64,000 bases of DNA. It comes from Pseudomonas lundensis (lineage in GTDB: Bacteria; Pseudomonadota; Gammaproteobacteria; Pseudomonadales; Pseudomonadaceae). Position 1 is the stretch's first letter, and the number at the start of each line of letters is the position of its first letter. Shown one piece after another: positions 19,616-29,891 of this stretch. The notes under the pieces are model-generated. The model made no database searches, was not told the origin of the DNA, and saw only the letters and a list, made by a program, of their open reading frames with translations. The stretch is from NCBI RefSeq assembly GCF_001042985.1, contig NZ_JYKY01000011.1, positions 87,731-151,730 on the forward strand, given 5' to 3'. The position numbers and the translations under genes were made by a program.

Positions 19616-20516
19616 AGAATTCACTCCCGACACACAAAATCAGCAGCCACAGCCACACGCCACGCTGCACCAGTTGCCAGCCGCGACCGATGGAATCGGC
19701 GTCGGCAGGCAGGCCTTCCCCCAACTGCGGGCGCTCGTGCAACTCACCGTGGTAAATCGCCGGACCTCCCAACGCTACACCCAGTGCGCCTGCACCGGCA
19801 GCCATGACCGGGCCTGCGTTGGGGCTGTCCCAGTGTGGCGCCTGTTGTCGCCAGCAGCGCAGCGCAGCTCGGGTTTTACCCAACACTGCGTAGGTCAGGG
19901 CCACCAGACGCGCGGGAATATAGTTAAGTACATCGTCGATACGGGCAGCGGCCCAGCCGAAACGCTCGAACCGCTCATTGCGATAGCCCCACATCGCGTC
20001 GAGGGTATTGCTCAGACGATAGAGCACCACGCCGGGAGCTCCGGCCACGGCAAACCAGAAAATCGCCGCGAACACAGCATCGCTACCGTTTTCCAGCACC
20101 GACTCAGTGGCGGCTCGCGCCACGTCGGTCGCGTCCAGTTCGTTGGTTTGTCGACTGACCAGATAACCGACACGGGTGCGGGCCTCATCCAGGTCCTGAC
20201 GGCGCAACGCATCAGCCACCGGTTGCACGTGTTCGCCCAAGCTGCGCATGCCCAGCGCGCAATACAAGGCCAGAATGTCCACCAGCCAACCGATGTAAGG
20301 CAGCCATGACAACGCCGTGGCCAGAATCGTCAACGGAATGACCGCCAGCACCCAGGCCGTGACCCCGTGACTACGCCAGCCGCGTCCACCGGAATTGAAA
20401 CGCTGTTCGATACGGTCCGCCATACGGCCAAACGCGACCAGCGGATGCCAGCGCCTGGGCTCGCCCAACAGTGCGTCCAGCGCCACCCCGGCGACGCACA
20501 GCAACGCCACACTCAT
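19608..20516 (-). CDS. cbiB: Adenosylcobinamide-phosphate synthase
   Basis: 302 residues (CobD in pseudomonad naming), integral membrane, four to five hydrophobic helices. [19 protein letters not shown] is the family's N-terminal signature and [20 protein letters not shown] its cytoplasmic active-site loop. It attaches aminopropanol phosphate to cobyric acid. Start 20516 gives an ATGA overlap with bluB; the frame extends a further five residues upstream. Confidence 0.93.
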   Translation of the reverse strand: MSVALLCVAGVALDALLGEPRRWHPLVAFGRMADRIEQRFNSGGRGWRSHGVTAWVLAVIPLTILATALSWLPYIGWLVDILALYCALGMRSLGEHVQPVADALRRQDLDEARTRVGYLVSRQTNELDATDVARAATESVLENGSDAVFAAIFWFAVAGAPGVVLYRLSNTLDAMWGYRNERFERFGWAAARIDDVLNYIPARLVALTYAVLGKTRAALRCWRQQAPHWDSPNAGPVMAAGAGALGVALGGPAIYHGELHERPQLGEGLPADADSIGRGWQLVQRGVWLWLLILCVGSEFYA

Positions 20517-21163
20517 GGGCTCACTCCCCAATAGTTCTCGTACACCAATTCATTGAGCGGACGCGCCTGCGCCCACCCTTCCAGCACCAGCATAGGCGCC
20601 GGGTAAAACGCTTCGACCGGCCCCAGGCACAGCACCGCCAGCGGCTTGGCCCCGACGGGCAAGCCCAGCAGGTCCGCCAGCGCTTGCGGCTCGAACAACG
20701 ACACCCAGCCCATGCCCAGGCCTTCAACCCGGGCGGCCAGCCACAGGTTCTGAATGGCGCAAGACAATGACGCCATGTCCATTTCCGGCAGCGTGCGCCG
20801 ACCGAAAATATGCTTCTCGCGATCGTCCATCAACGCGGCCACCAGCACTTCGGCGCAGTCCTGGATGCCTTCGACCTTAAGGGTCATGAATTCATCGGAA
20901 CGCTCGCCCAGCGCCTCGGCGGTGCGCACCCGTTCCTCCTCCACCAACGCTTGAATCTTGCCGCGCAGCTCACGGCAGGTGATGCGGATAAACCGCCACG
21001 GTTGCATCAAACCCACGCTAGGGGCCTGATGCGCCGCTTCGAGCAGGCGCGCTAACAGTTCGGGCGCAACGGCGCCGCCGCTGAAATGGCGCATATCGCG
21101 GCGCTCGGCGATGGCGCGGTACACCGCTGCGCGCTCTTGGGGACTGAATGCGTTGTCGCTCAT
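20513..21163 (-). CDS. bluB: 5,6-dimethylbenzimidazole synthase
   Basis: 216 residues of the flavin-destructase branch of nitroreductases. [10 protein letters not shown] holds FMN-contacting Arg residues, [15 protein letters not shown] is the conserved flavin motif, and [18 protein letters not shown] follows. BluB cannibalises reduced FMN with oxygen to make the lower ligand of B12, so this operon can work aerobically without external DMB. Start 21163 overlaps the cobB stop (ATGA). Confidence 0.93.
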   Translation of the reverse strand: MSDNAFSPQERAAVYRAIAERRDMRHFSGGAVAPELLARLLEAAHQAPSVGLMQPWRFIRITCRELRGKIQALVEEERVRTAEALGERSDEFMTLKVEGIQDCAEVLVAALMDDREKHIFGRRTLPEMDMASLSCAIQNLWLAARVEGLGMGWVSLFEPQALADLLGLPVGAKPLAVLCLGPVEAFYPAPMLVLEGWAQARPLNELVYENYWGVSP

Positions 21164-22473
21164 GGCACCTTCACAGCACACGGCGCGAACAGCGCAGCCA
21201 CGGCCTTGGGATTGGACGGAAAGTAAAAGTGCACATAGGACGCTGTCAGGCGGCCTTCGCGATACACCGCTTCGGCACCGCGTCCACCATTGGGGCTCAG
21301 GCCCCGGGCAATGGGTTGCAGCTCGGTACGGGTCAGTGAATGGTGATAGGTATGACCGCGCAGTTGGCCTTCAGGCAAGTCCACGGTTTGCAACGCCAAG
21401 GCCGCCAGACGCTTTTGCATGGTTGCCTCACCCGCCAGCACCCCCACCAGCTCGGCGCGCTGGCCGTCGACATCGGTCAAGGCATCGAGCAGGTACAACA
21501 TGCCGCCACACTCCGCCAGCAACGGTTTGCCTGCGGCATGATGAGCACGGATCGCATCAAGCATCGCGTGGTTACGCGACAGCGCAAGGTGATGCAGTTC
21601 GGGGTAGCCACCCGGTAAATACAGGCTGTGCGCAACGGGAAGCTGCGTGTCACGGATCGGTGAAAAGAACGCCAGCTCCGCGCCCATGTCCCGCAGCAAG
21701 GCCAGGCTCGCGCCGTAGGTAAAGGCGAACGCTTCATCCCGGGCCACGGCAATCCGTACACCCGCCAGCAACGGCTCGACCGCCACCGGCGTCGGCGCGG
21801 CGAATTCAACAGCGGGTGGCAGCGCTACCTCGCAGGTGCTGGCCAGCGCGTCGGCTGCGGCATCCAGGCGGGCGTCCAGGTCATTCAACTCGCTGGCTTG
21901 CACTAGCCCCAAGTGACGGCTCGGCAACTCGATGCCGGTTTCCCGGGACAACGCGCCATACCAGCGCAAGCCTTCGGTCAGGCTGCCTTCCAGCAATTGC
22001 GCGTGACGCACCGTGCCCACCCGGTTGGCCAGCACCCCGGCAAAGGGCAAGTCCGGCTGGTACCGCGCAAGCCCCAGGGCCAGGGCACCAAAGGTCTGGG
22101 CCATGGCCGTGCCATCGATGACACCCAGCACCGGCACCCCGAAATGACGGGCCAGATCTGCGCTGGACGGCGTGCCATCAAACAGCCCCATGACCCCTTC
22201 AATCAGGATCAGGTCAGCTTCGCCAGCCGCCTCCCACAGCAAGCGCCTGCTTTCCTCTGCGCCCACCATCCACAAATCGACCTGATACACCGGCGCACCG
22301 CTGGCGCGCTCCAGAATCATCGGGTCGAGGAAATCCGGACCACATTTAAACACCCGCACCTTGCGCCCCTGATTGCGATGCAAACGGGCCAACGCGGCGG
22401 TAACGGTGGTCTTGCCCTGACCGGAAGCCGGCGCGGCGATCAACACCGCCGGGCAATGACGCGACTCTCTCAT
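21160..22473 (-). CDS. cobB: Cobyrinate a,c-diamide synthase
   Basis: 437 residues. An N-terminal ATPase domain (LIAAPASGQGKTTVTAAL, CGPDFLDP) precedes a C-terminal glutamine amidotransferase with LLAECGGMLYL (nucleophile Cys). It amidates side chains a and c of hydrogenobyrinate. It begins 10 bp after the cobO stop. The aerobic (CobB) or anaerobic (CbiA) type cannot be decided from this sequence alone. Confidence 0.93.
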   Translation of the reverse strand: MRESRHCPAVLIAAPASGQGKTTVTAALARLHRNQGRKVRVFKCGPDFLDPMILERASGAPVYQVDLWMVGAEESRRLLWEAAGEADLILIEGVMGLFDGTPSSADLARHFGVPVLGVIDGTAMAQTFGALALGLARYQPDLPFAGVLANRVGTVRHAQLLEGSLTEGLRWYGALSRETGIELPSRHLGLVQASELNDLDARLDAAADALASTCEVALPPAVEFAAPTPVAVEPLLAGVRIAVARDEAFAFTYGASLALLRDMGAELAFFSPIRDTQLPVAHSLYLPGGYPELHHLALSRNHAMLDAIRAHHAAGKPLLAECGGMLYLLDALTDVDGQRAELVGVLAGEATMQKRLAALALQTVDLPEGQLRGHTYHHSLTRTELQPIARGLSPNGGRGAEAVYREGRLTASYVHFYFPSNPKAVAALFAPCAVKVP

Positions 22474-22483
22474 GCTTGAACAC

Positions 22484-23095
22484 TCACAATTCGATGCCTT
22501 TCTGGGCTTTGATACCGGCCTGGAAGGCGTGTTTGACCACGCTCATTTCCGTCACGGTGTCGGCCAGGTCAATCAGTTCAGGTTTTGCACCGCGCCCGGT
22601 GACCAGCACATGCTGCATCGGCGGGCGGGCTTGCAGGTCTGTCAGCACCTGATCCAGGTCGAGGTAGCCGTGCTTGAGCGCAATGTTCAGCTCATCGAGC
22701 ACCACCAGCCCGATGGACGGATCGCGCAGCATGTCGCGGGACACTTCCCAGGCAGCCTCGGCCGCCGCGATGTCGCGCTGGCGGTCCTGGGTTTCCCAGG
22801 TGAAGCCCTCGCCCATCACGTGATAGCGCACTTGCTCCGGAAAGCGGCGGAAGAAGCGCTCTTCACCGGTGCTGTTGCGGCCCTTGATGAACTGCACCAC
22901 GCCGCACTGCATGCCGTGGCCCATGGCGCGGGCCAGCATGCCGAAAGCCGAGCTGCTCTTGCCTTTGCCATTGCCGGTCAAGACCAGCAGCAGACCACAT
23001 TCATTGGGTGCGCTGGCGATGCGCTCGTCCATGACGGCTTTTTTGCGCAGCATGCGCGCCTGATGACGTTCGTCGCGTTCGGGGGATTCATTCAT
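22484..23095 (-). CDS. cobO: Cob(I)yrinic acid a,c-diamide adenosyltransferase
   Basis: 203 residues. P-loop LTGNGKGKSSSAFGM, then VVQFIKGRNSTGEERFF and LVVLDELNIALKHGYLD, all diagnostic of CobO/BtuR ATP:corrinoid adenosyltransferases. It adds the adenosyl ligand, and also serves corrinoid salvage. First gene of the operon, 94 bp downstream of the riboswitch. Confidence 0.94.
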   Translation of the reverse strand: MNESPERDERHQARMLRKKAVMDERIASAPNECGLLLVLTGNGKGKSSSAFGMLARAMGHGMQCGVVQFIKGRNSTGEERFFRRFPEQVRYHVMGEGFTWETQDRQRDIAAAEAAWEVSRDMLRDPSIGLVVLDELNIALKHGYLDLDQVLTDLQARPPMQHVLVTGRGAKPELIDLADTVTEMSVVKHAFQAGIKAQKGIEL

Positions 23096-23189
23096 GGCAG
23101 CTCTCCGTTGGGGCTGAAAAAAGCAAACGGGAGGCGGGGGGAGATTTCACAACAGCGACACACCGTCGCCCGCCGCGAGGTGCTGGATG

Positions 23190-23420
23190 GATCAGGCCGG
23201 TCTCCGGGCTCATGAGCGGGCCGCCTGCCTGGCAGCAACCCTGACCGCGCGCCTTCCCGTGTGCAGACACAGTGGCACTCAGCGCGGTGTTGACTCATTT
23301 ACCGTTGCGGGGGCAGCGCCGGAATCGTGAACCTGGCGCACTGCGCCCTGCCCCTCACCGGCTTCCCTGTTTCACCCTGCCAGCCCATGGCTGCAGAGCA
23401 CCTGAAACAAGCGGCGAAGG
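23190..23420 (-). promoter_or_regulatory. Cobalamin riboswitch
   Basis: Read on the minus strand, the 5' side has CAGGTGCTC and GGGTGAAACAGGGAAGCCGG, then GCTGCCCCCGCAACGGTAA, then GCCACTG and GGGAAGG. It closes with an exact B12 box AGCCCGGAGACCGGCC at 23195-23210. These are the conserved core elements in the right order. It sits in the leader of cobO, so B12 should repress the whole ten-gene operon. The exact ends are approximate. Confidence 0.95.
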
Positions 23421-23544
23421 TTAGAGGGTTGGGGGTGGAGCGTCAATTAAAGGAAGCGCTGACCTCCACTTCAAAACGGCATTGCCCTGAACCTTTGCAC
23501 GACTAGGCTTCTCTATCACTTACACCCCACTCATGGAGATTCAC

Positions 23545-24852
23545 ATGCTTAAGCGCCAGCACGCTGTTGTCATCGCACTTGCAGCAGGGTTAGCCGCCTG
23601 TGGTGAGAGTTCGACCTTGCAAGTGGCGGATGGCACCGGCCCCTCGCCCAAGCTGCCTGAGCCCAACAAGACGCTGATTCCGACGGTCAATATCGCACCC
23701 GCCGTGGGATGGTCTCAGGGCGCCAAGCCGATTGCCGCCGAAGGGTTGCAGGTCAGCGCCTTCGCCGAGGACCTCGACCACCCGCGCTGGCTGTATGTGC
23801 TGCCCAACGGTGATGTGCTGGTGGCAGAAACCAATGCCCCGCCCAAACCGGACGACAGCAAGGGGGTTCGCGGCTGGGTGATGGAAAAGGTCATGGGCAA
23901 AGCGGGCGCGGGCGTGCCGAGCGCAAACCGGATCACCCTGCTGCGCGATGCCAATCACGACGGCATCGCTGAAACCCGCAGCGTGTTTTTGCAGAACCTG
24001 AATTCGCCGTTCGGCATGGCACTGGTCGGCAACGATCTGTACGTGGCCGACTCGGACAAGCTGCTGCGCTTTCCCTATCAGGCCGGTGCCGACAGCATCA
24101 GCGCCCAGCCGACCAAAGTGGTCGACCTGCCGGGCGGCCCACTGAACCATCACTGGACCAAAAACGTGATTGCCAGCCCCGATGGCAAAAAGCTCTACGT
24201 GACCGTTGGCTCCAACAGCAACGTGGGCGAGAACGGCATGGATAAAGAAGAAGGCCGCGCGGCGATCTGGGAAGTGGACCCGGCCACCGGCAGCCACCGG
24301 ATTTTCGCGTCGGGCTTGCGTAACCCCAATGGCATGGACTGGGAACCGGCCACCGGCAAGCTCTGGACCGCCGTCAATGAACGCGACGAGATCGGCAGCG
24401 ACCTTGTACCGGACTACATCACTTCGGTTAAAGACGGCGGTTTCTATGGCTGGCCCTACAGCTATTACGGCCAACACGTCGACGTCAGGGTCGACCCGCA
24501 AAACCCAGAATTGGTGGCCAAGGCCATTGCCCCTGACTTTGCCGTCGGCCCGCACACAGCGTCATTGGGGTTGAGCTTTGCCGATGGCAGCAAGTTGCCA
24601 AACTTCACCGAAGGGGCGTTTATCGGCCAGCATGGCTCTTGGAATCGCAAACCCCACAGCGGTTACAAAGTGATTTTCGTGCCGTTCGCCGATGGCAAAC
24701 CAACCGGCATGCCGATGGATGTCTTGACCGGGTTCCTCAACGCGGATGAAAAAGCGATGGGCCGGCCGGTGGGCGTGGTGATCGACAAACAGGGTGATCT
24801 GCTGGTGGCCGATGATGTCGGCAACACAGTCTGGCGCGTGTCTGCCAAGTAA
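23545..24852 (+). CDS. PQQ-dependent sugar dehydrogenase-like lipoprotein
   Basis: 435 residues from [20 protein letters not shown], a lipoprotein signal with lipobox LAAC. The rest is a six-bladed propeller of the glucose/sorbosone dehydrogenase family: [24 protein letters not shown] and [15 protein letters not shown] are typical. It probably oxidises a sugar or aldose in the periplasm using PQQ. Start 23545 is preferred since ATGGAG just upstream serves as its ribosome site; another in-frame ATG lies at 23533. Closed by its own terminator. Confidence 0.87.
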   Translation: MLKRQHAVVIALAAGLAACGESSTLQVADGTGPSPKLPEPNKTLIPTVNIAPAVGWSQGAKPIAAEGLQVSAFAEDLDHPRWLYVLPNGDVLVAETNAPPKPDDSKGVRGWVMEKVMGKAGAGVPSANRITLLRDANHDGIAETRSVFLQNLNSPFGMALVGNDLYVADSDKLLRFPYQAGADSISAQPTKVVDLPGGPLNHHWTKNVIASPDGKKLYVTVGSNSNVGENGMDKEEGRAAIWEVDPATGSHRIFASGLRNPNGMDWEPATGKLWTAVNERDEIGSDLVPDYITSVKDGGFYGWPYSYYGQHVDVRVDPQNPELVAKAIAPDFAVGPHTASLGLSFADGSKLPNFTEGAFIGQHGSWNRKPHSGYKVIFVPFADGKPTGMPMDVLTGFLNADEKAMGRPVGVVIDKQGDLLVADDVGNTVWRVSAK

Positions 24853-24877
24853 GGGGCTGTCTGGCTGCCCCGATAAA

Positions 24878-24913
24878 AAAAAGAGAGGCTGTGCAATCAC
24901 AGCCTCTCTTTTA
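24878..24913. terminator. Bidirectional terminator
   Basis: AAAGAGAGGCTGTG-caat-CACAGCCTCTCTTT stem with A- and T-runs on either side, between convergent genes. Confidence 0.92.
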
Positions 24914-24927
24914 TTCAACAGTGCCGC

Positions 24928-25467
24928 TTATGGATTGCGGGCCAGGTGCTGCTCGGTAGGCAGTACACGCTTGGCATTCAGATAGGCTTTTTGCCAGTAG
25001 GCTTTGGACAGGCTGTCGAGCTTGACCGTACCGCCCGTGGCCGGCGCATGAACGAAGCGCCCTTCTCCCACGTAAATCCCCGCATGACTGACCTGCGTCC
25101 CACCACTGGTGGCGAAGAACAGCAGGTCGCCGGTTTGCAGCTTGTCTTTGCCCACATTCGGCGCACTCATCACGATCATCTCGCGGGTCGAGCGCGGCAA
25201 CGAAATGCCAGCGGCATCGTTATAGACGTACTTGATCAGACCACTGCAATCAAAGCCCGAGTCCGGAGTATTACCGCCCCACCGATAAGGCGTGCCCACC
25301 AGCCCTAGCGCACGGAACAACACATCGGCGGCGACGGGCGAGAAGTCATCAGAGGGGTTGGCAAATACCACCGGCTTTTTGGCCACGGGGGCGGGCGGCG
25401 GGTTGCTGGCGCAAGCACTGAGCAGGGCTGCTAGAGTCAAAACTGAGAGACGGGCCATGATTGACAT
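24928..25467 (-). CDS. NlpC/P60 (C40) family lipoprotein peptidase
   Basis: 179 residues. Lipoprotein signal ending LLSACASNP. The NlpC/P60 fold shows GTPYRWGG, FDCSGLIKYVY with the catalytic Cys, and VSHAGIYVG with the catalytic His. It is probably a murein DL-endopeptidase like Spr/MepS, anchored in the outer membrane. It is followed upstream by a second paralogue at 25611, and the two probably arose by duplication. Confidence 0.9.
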   Translation of the reverse strand: MSIMARLSVLTLAALLSACASNPPPAPVAKKPVVFANPSDDFSPVAADVLFRALGLVGTPYRWGGNTPDSGFDCSGLIKYVYNDAAGISLPRSTREMIVMSAPNVGKDKLQTGDLLFFATSGGTQVSHAGIYVGEGRFVHAPATGGTVKLDSLSKAYWQKAYLNAKRVLPTEQHLARNP

Positions 25468-25610
25468 AAACAGAACGTTCCTGATTCTGGATACGGCAAC
25501 TCGGCCGCGAAACCTGAAACCGCGACAGGCACTACCTTCGCGGCTCAGGAATTTAACAATGCGACTGAATTCTAGCCCTTAGAGGCCAAACTTCAAGTGA
25601 AGCTTTAACT

Positions 25611-26240
25611 TTACTTGCGGGCTATGACGCTCGTTGGCGCCATGGCCAGTGCGCGCTTGGCTTCAATGAAGGTTTTGCTCCAGTAGGTATCGCCCAACTT
25701 GTCGATACGCACCCCGCCACTGCGACGGCTGCTGGAGTGGATGAACTGGTCGTCCCCAAGGTAGATCCCGGCATGGCTGACACGCCCGCGACCGTTGGTG
25801 CTGAAGAACAGCAGGTCACCCGGCTTGAGCTTGTTACGCGCCACCAGCGGCGCATCAACGTTGATCATTTCGCGCGTGGAACGCGGCAATTGCATGCCAG
25901 CTTCTTCGCGGAACAGATAACCGATGAAACCGCTGCAGTCGAAGCCTGCTTCCGAGGTGCCGCCAAAACGGTAACGGGTACCGATCAAGGACATGCCGCG
26001 CTCAAGAATGCTGTCCGCCAATGCTGGCAGCTCATAAGGCTTGCTGTTTTCGGAGAATTGAGCCAGTTCTTTTTCGGTCGCCAGTTCTTCCTGATAAAGA
26101 GCGGAATCCTGGGACACAGATGACTTTTGAACCTGCTGGTCGACTACTTGCTGAGACACTGGCGAGTGCGCAGCGCAACCAAATAACAGGGTAACGAGTG
26201 CGAGGGGCACGAGGGGTGCGAAGCGATTTAGCATGGGCAC
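25611..26240 (-). CDS. NlpC/P60 (C40) family lipoprotein peptidase
   Basis: 209 residues. Lipobox in LVTLLFGCAAHS, then a linker of ~60 residues absent from the neighbour. Catalytic motifs FDCSGFIGYLF and VSHAGIYLG are present with GTRYRFGG, so it should be an active murein endopeptidase. Same strand as the paralogue at 24928, with 143 bp between them and no obvious terminator there. Confidence 0.9.
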   Translation of the reverse strand: MPMLNRFAPLVPLALVTLLFGCAAHSPVSQQVVDQQVQKSSVSQDSALYQEELATEKELAQFSENSKPYELPALADSILERGMSLIGTRYRFGGTSEAGFDCSGFIGYLFREEAGMQLPRSTREMINVDAPLVARNKLKPGDLLFFSTNGRGRVSHAGIYLGDDQFIHSSSRRSGGVRIDKLGDTYWSKTFIEAKRALAMAPTSVIARK

Positions 26241-26444
26241 GACCGTGGCTTGTAGGAAAAGTAGCCGCGACTATGCCAACTATGATCCTCATTTGCAAAT
26301 TCAATCGATCTAAATGTGACTCGGCAGTTTTCTCATGACATCTAAGGTTTTACACCCCTGACGATAGAATCTGCGTTCGCCACCCTGCTGGCGCGCGGTT
26401 TTTCTGGCGCCTGCCATTTGCCATACCGGCTATAAAACGAGGGA

Positions 26445-27149
26445 TTACCAGCCCAAGGTTTCTTTCAGAAAAGGGATGGTCAGCTTGCGCTGGGCTTGCA
26501 AAGACGCCTGATCGAGCTGCTCCAGCAGATCAAACAGCGCGCTCATGCTGCGGGTACCACGGGTGAGGATGAAGTGCCCGACTTCGTCGGTCAGGTGCAG
26601 GCCACGGCGCGAGGCGCGCAACTGCAAGGCTCGCAGCTTGTCTTCGTCAGACAGCGGTCGCATCTGGAAGATCAACGCGAGTGTCAGGCGGGATTTGAGG
26701 TCAGCCAGCTTGATCGGCAACTCTCGCGGTGATGCCGAGGCCGCGATCAACAGCCGTCGCCCGCTGTCGCGCAAACGGTTGAACAGGTGGAACAGCGCTT
26801 CTTCCCAGTCCGCGCGTCCGGCGACGGCCTGAAGATCATCCAGACACACCAGCTCGTACTGTTCGAGGTTATCGAGGATTTCGATGCCGCGATCCATCAG
26901 CTCGCCCAACGGCAGGTACACAGCGGGCTCGCCCATCTGTTCAAAACGCAGGCAGGCTGCCTGCAACAGGTGCGTACGCCCGACGCCATGCTTGCCCCAA
27001 AGGTAGATCAGACTTTCTGTCCAGCCGGCGTCGGCTTCGCATAGACGCTCGACATAGCCGAGTGCAGCGGCATTGGCGCCTGGATAGTAGTTTATGAAGG
27101 TAGCGTCATCACGCAGACGCACACCTAGGGGCAGCTGAATCGGTTTCAT
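26445..27149 (-). CDS. hda: DnaA regulatory inactivator Hda
   Basis: 234 residues from MKPIQLPLGVRLRDD, whose QLPLGVRL is the clamp-binding motif of Hda. A DnaA-like AAA+ domain follows: LWGKHGVGRTHLL Walker A, LVCLDDLQAVAG Walker B. Hda with the loaded sliding clamp stimulates DnaA-ATP hydrolysis to prevent over-initiation. The frame is open to 27257, but the 36 extra residues are not Hda-like. Confidence 0.92.
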   Translation of the reverse strand: MKPIQLPLGVRLRDDATFINYYPGANAAALGYVERLCEADAGWTESLIYLWGKHGVGRTHLLQAACLRFEQMGEPAVYLPLGELMDRGIEILDNLEQYELVCLDDLQAVAGRADWEEALFHLFNRLRDSGRRLLIAASASPRELPIKLADLKSRLTLALIFQMRPLSDEDKLRALQLRASRRGLHLTDEVGHFILTRGTRSMSALFDLLEQLDQASLQAQRKLTIPFLKETLGW

Positions 27150-27321
27150 GCTGACTGAACAGTTCAAACGAACCGTTAGTGGCCTCTGTGTAAAGTTTGC
27201 AAAGTTTATACCCGTTGTAGCCGGGCGCACAATGTAACAGACCACGAGCAAAATCAAAGGTTTGCGTTAAGACCTTGGATTATTTGAGTTTTTGCCAACG
27301 CTCAAGCTCCAGCCGCGCCAT

Positions 27322-27360
27322 AAAAAAGGCAGGCCCGCGAAACCAGCGGCCTGCCTTTTT
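27322..27360 (-). terminator. Rho-independent terminator
   Basis: AAAAAGGCAGGCC and GGCCTGCCTTTTT form a stem just upstream of the hda promoter region and just past the stop of the AI-2E-type exporter, which it should terminate. Confidence 0.88.
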
Positions 27361-27374
27361 CAACATGAGGAGAC

Positions 27375-28451
27375 CTACAGCTCGGGGTCTTCTTCACCTT
27401 TATACACGTGCGACTCCTTGTACATGTCCTGCACATGGCGAATCAGCACCATGATCACGGCGGCCACCGGCAAGGCCAGCAGCACCCCGGTAAAACCGAA
27501 CAGTTCACCCCCGGCCAAAATCGCAAAGATCACCGCTACCGGGTGCATGCCGATTTTGTCACCTACCAGCAATGGCGTAAGCACCGTACCTTCCAGCGCC
27601 TGCCCCACCATAAACACTGCGACGATTCCGAGCATCGGGTACAGGTCACCGCCAAACTGGAAGAGCCCGGCAATCAATGCCGCCCCAATGCCGATGATGA
27701 ACCCCATGTACGGCACGATGGCCGCAATGCCCGCCATCAAACCAATCAGCAGGCCCAGTTCAAGCCCGACCAGCATCAGCCCCGCGGAATAAATCACCCC
27801 GAGCGCGAGCATCACCAGCAACTGCCCACGGACAAACGCACCGAGCACGTCATGACACTCTTTGGCCAGCGAAACGATTTGTTCTTCACGGTCACGCGGC
27901 AGCAAGCCCCGGATCTTGGCCAGCATGATGTCCCAGTCACGCAACAGGTAAAAAGCCACCACCGGGATCAATACCAGGTTGGCCAAAAACCCGATCAGCG
28001 CCAGGCTCGACGCCGTGGCCTGCGACAGCACCACCCCGACGACATCGGACGCCTCCCCCATATGCTCAGTGATCGCCGCCTTGATCTTGTCGAACTTCCA
28101 GAAGCCGTCGCTCAGGCCAAACTTGCTTTGCGCCCATGGCATCGCCGTATGTTGCAACCAGTCCAGCACTTGTGGCGCCAGTTGGTACAGTTTCATCAAC
28201 TGCTTGGCCAGCAACGGCACCAACACCAGCACCAGCGCCGTCACAATCACGGTGAACAGCGTAAACACGGTCACAACCCCCCAGGTTCTGGACAAGCCGA
28301 GCCTCTCCAGACGGTCCACCACGGGATCGAACATGTACGCCAGAACGATAGCGACCAGAAACGGCGTGAGTATCGGATGCAAGAAATACACAAACAGGGC
28401 GAACACCAGCGCCACGCCCCACCATACCCATCGCCGCGAATCCGTCATCAA
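27375..28451 (-). CDS. AI-2E family transporter (PerM-like)
   Basis: 358 residues, eight hydrophobic helices. FLHPILTPFLVAIVLAYMFD at the N-terminus and VPYMGFIIGIGAALIAG and GDKIGMHPVAVIFAILAGG toward the C-terminus are signatures of the AI-2 exporter superfamily. Substrate cannot be inferred; pseudomonads largely lack AI-2 production. It lies between hda and the DUF2066 gene, the usual pseudomonad order. Confidence 0.9.
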   Translation of the reverse strand: MMTDSRRWVWWGVALVFALFVYFLHPILTPFLVAIVLAYMFDPVVDRLERLGLSRTWGVVTVFTLFTVIVTALVLVLVPLLAKQLMKLYQLAPQVLDWLQHTAMPWAQSKFGLSDGFWKFDKIKAAITEHMGEASDVVGVVLSQATASSLALIGFLANLVLIPVVAFYLLRDWDIMLAKIRGLLPRDREEQIVSLAKECHDVLGAFVRGQLLVMLALGVIYSAGLMLVGLELGLLIGLMAGIAAIVPYMGFIIGIGAALIAGLFQFGGDLYPMLGIVAVFMVGQALEGTVLTPLLVGDKIGMHPVAVIFAILAGGELFGFTGVLLALPVAAVIMVLIRHVQDMYKESHVYKGEEDPEL

Positions 28452-28480
28452 GCGTCCATCCTTTATAAAGAAGAAAAAAC

Positions 28481-29509
28481 CTACCAGCGAAAGCGTAGCT
28501 GTGCGGCGGGCGTAGCGGCGGGCGTCTGACCCGCCTCAGTCACCGGCGCGCCCTCACTCGCCGGGATTTCCTGCAAATGCGCCAGCCCCAGTTGAGCGCG
28601 CAATTGCTCGGCACTGCCATTGACCTGATACACGCTACGGTCGCCGTCTATTCGCACAAGCTGCCCGCCAAACGGCTCAAGCAAACGCCCCAGCGAGGCA
28701 TAACGTTCAAGGGTCATGCCGTGGACTTCCAGCAACTGCTCTGTAGAAATGCCCGGCTTGACCACATAACGCGGCGCCAGACGCTCACTCACGGCCAGCA
28801 TCACCGCATCGGCCAACGCTGCCTGATCGGCCGCCTGCGCACTGCCCTGCTCCTGCTGATCGCCCAGCCACATCCGCCATTTGGCTTGCCACTGGCCGCC
28901 CTCTTCTCGGGCATGCACCGCCAGCAACGCATCGGCACCGTACCGCTCGGACGCTTCACGCAACGGCGCAGGGTTGGCGCCTTCAATATTGTCGACCGTG
29001 CCAACCAGTTGTTCGCTCAAGTCCGCCAACGGCAAGCGCAATGGCAGCCCCCGGTGTTGCGCTGCACGGCGCAGCGGTTCGGCCGCCGACTGCCCGTCAC
29101 CGACCAGGCTTGAACCTTCCACCGAGTCGGCCAGCCACCAACTCAGCAACGCCGGACGGTTGCTGCCCCACAACGACAGGCCCGCCTGACGCAACGCGCG
29201 CTCGGTGCTCACAGGATCGAAATCCACTTGCAGGCTTTCGGGCGGCCCGGCGTCATATCCGTATTGACGAATGATTTGCTGGGGGTCTTTGCGCACCGGC
29301 TCCAGACCAGGATTTTGCAGCGCCTTGGCATCGCCGGTCAGGCGGATCACCAGTGTCTGCAATGCTTTTTGCGTGGCTTGGGTGCGCTCTTCGGGAGACT
29401 GACTGCTCACCGGCTCACGCACTTGATACAAATTGGTCAGAATTTCGGCATGGCTCGCCAGACTGAAAAAGGACAAACAGCCCGCGGCTAAAAGATGATG
29501 AAAACGCAT
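28481..29509 (-). CDS. DUF2066 domain-containing secreted protein
   Basis: 342 residues from MRFHHLLAAGCLSFFSLASH, a cleavable signal peptide ending SHA-E. The remainder is soluble and predicted periplasmic, with YQVREPVSSQSPEERTQATQ near the start. The family is of unknown function and sits next to purM in many gammaproteobacteria. The frame is open to 29590, but the signal peptide fixes the start at 29509. Confidence 0.85.
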   Translation of the reverse strand: MRFHHLLAAGCLSFFSLASHAEILTNLYQVREPVSSQSPEERTQATQKALQTLVIRLTGDAKALQNPGLEPVRKDPQQIIRQYGYDAGPPESLQVDFDPVSTERALRQAGLSLWGSNRPALLSWWLADSVEGSSLVGDGQSAAEPLRRAAQHRGLPLRLPLADLSEQLVGTVDNIEGANPAPLREASERYGADALLAVHAREEGGQWQAKWRMWLGDQQEQGSAQAADQAALADAVMLAVSERLAPRYVVKPGISTEQLLEVHGMTLERYASLGRLLEPFGGQLVRIDGDRSVYQVNGSAEQLRAQLGLAHLQEIPASEGAPVTEAGQTPAATPAAQLRFRW

Positions 29510-29891
29510 GAAATATTCCTGACGACAAAAAAGCAGTCTTGAAAGACCCGATAAACCCACTGCACAGGCTTCAGACAGGGCGCAAGCCAAATCATTCAGC
29601 GCGACGGCAGCGTTTTCACCCGGTCATAAAAAATCAAAAGTGAACCCGTATACCTTATACAGGCCTGCCCGCAGCGGCCAGTAAGACTAAATAAGGTTTT
29701 TTTCGCGCTATATAACCCTGCCCGTCGGCCCGAGGATGGCCGCTGCCCTTCAAGCCTGATAAAATCGCGCGCCTTCGCAGACCGGCGACAGCCGGGCACC
29801 CGGCAAATGTTTCATTCCCAGCGATGAGCACTTGCCAGCGGGCCCTCTGAGATCGGTCGACCTCCCCGAATCCCCCCTAAAGGCCTGGATT
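29510..29891. other. Divergent promoter region, DUF2066/purM
   Basis: 382 bp without a convincing gene. It must carry the divergent promoters for purM and the DUF2066 gene. An AT-rich stretch with a seven-T run sits at 29693-29703. No clear operator was recognised. Confidence 0.4.
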
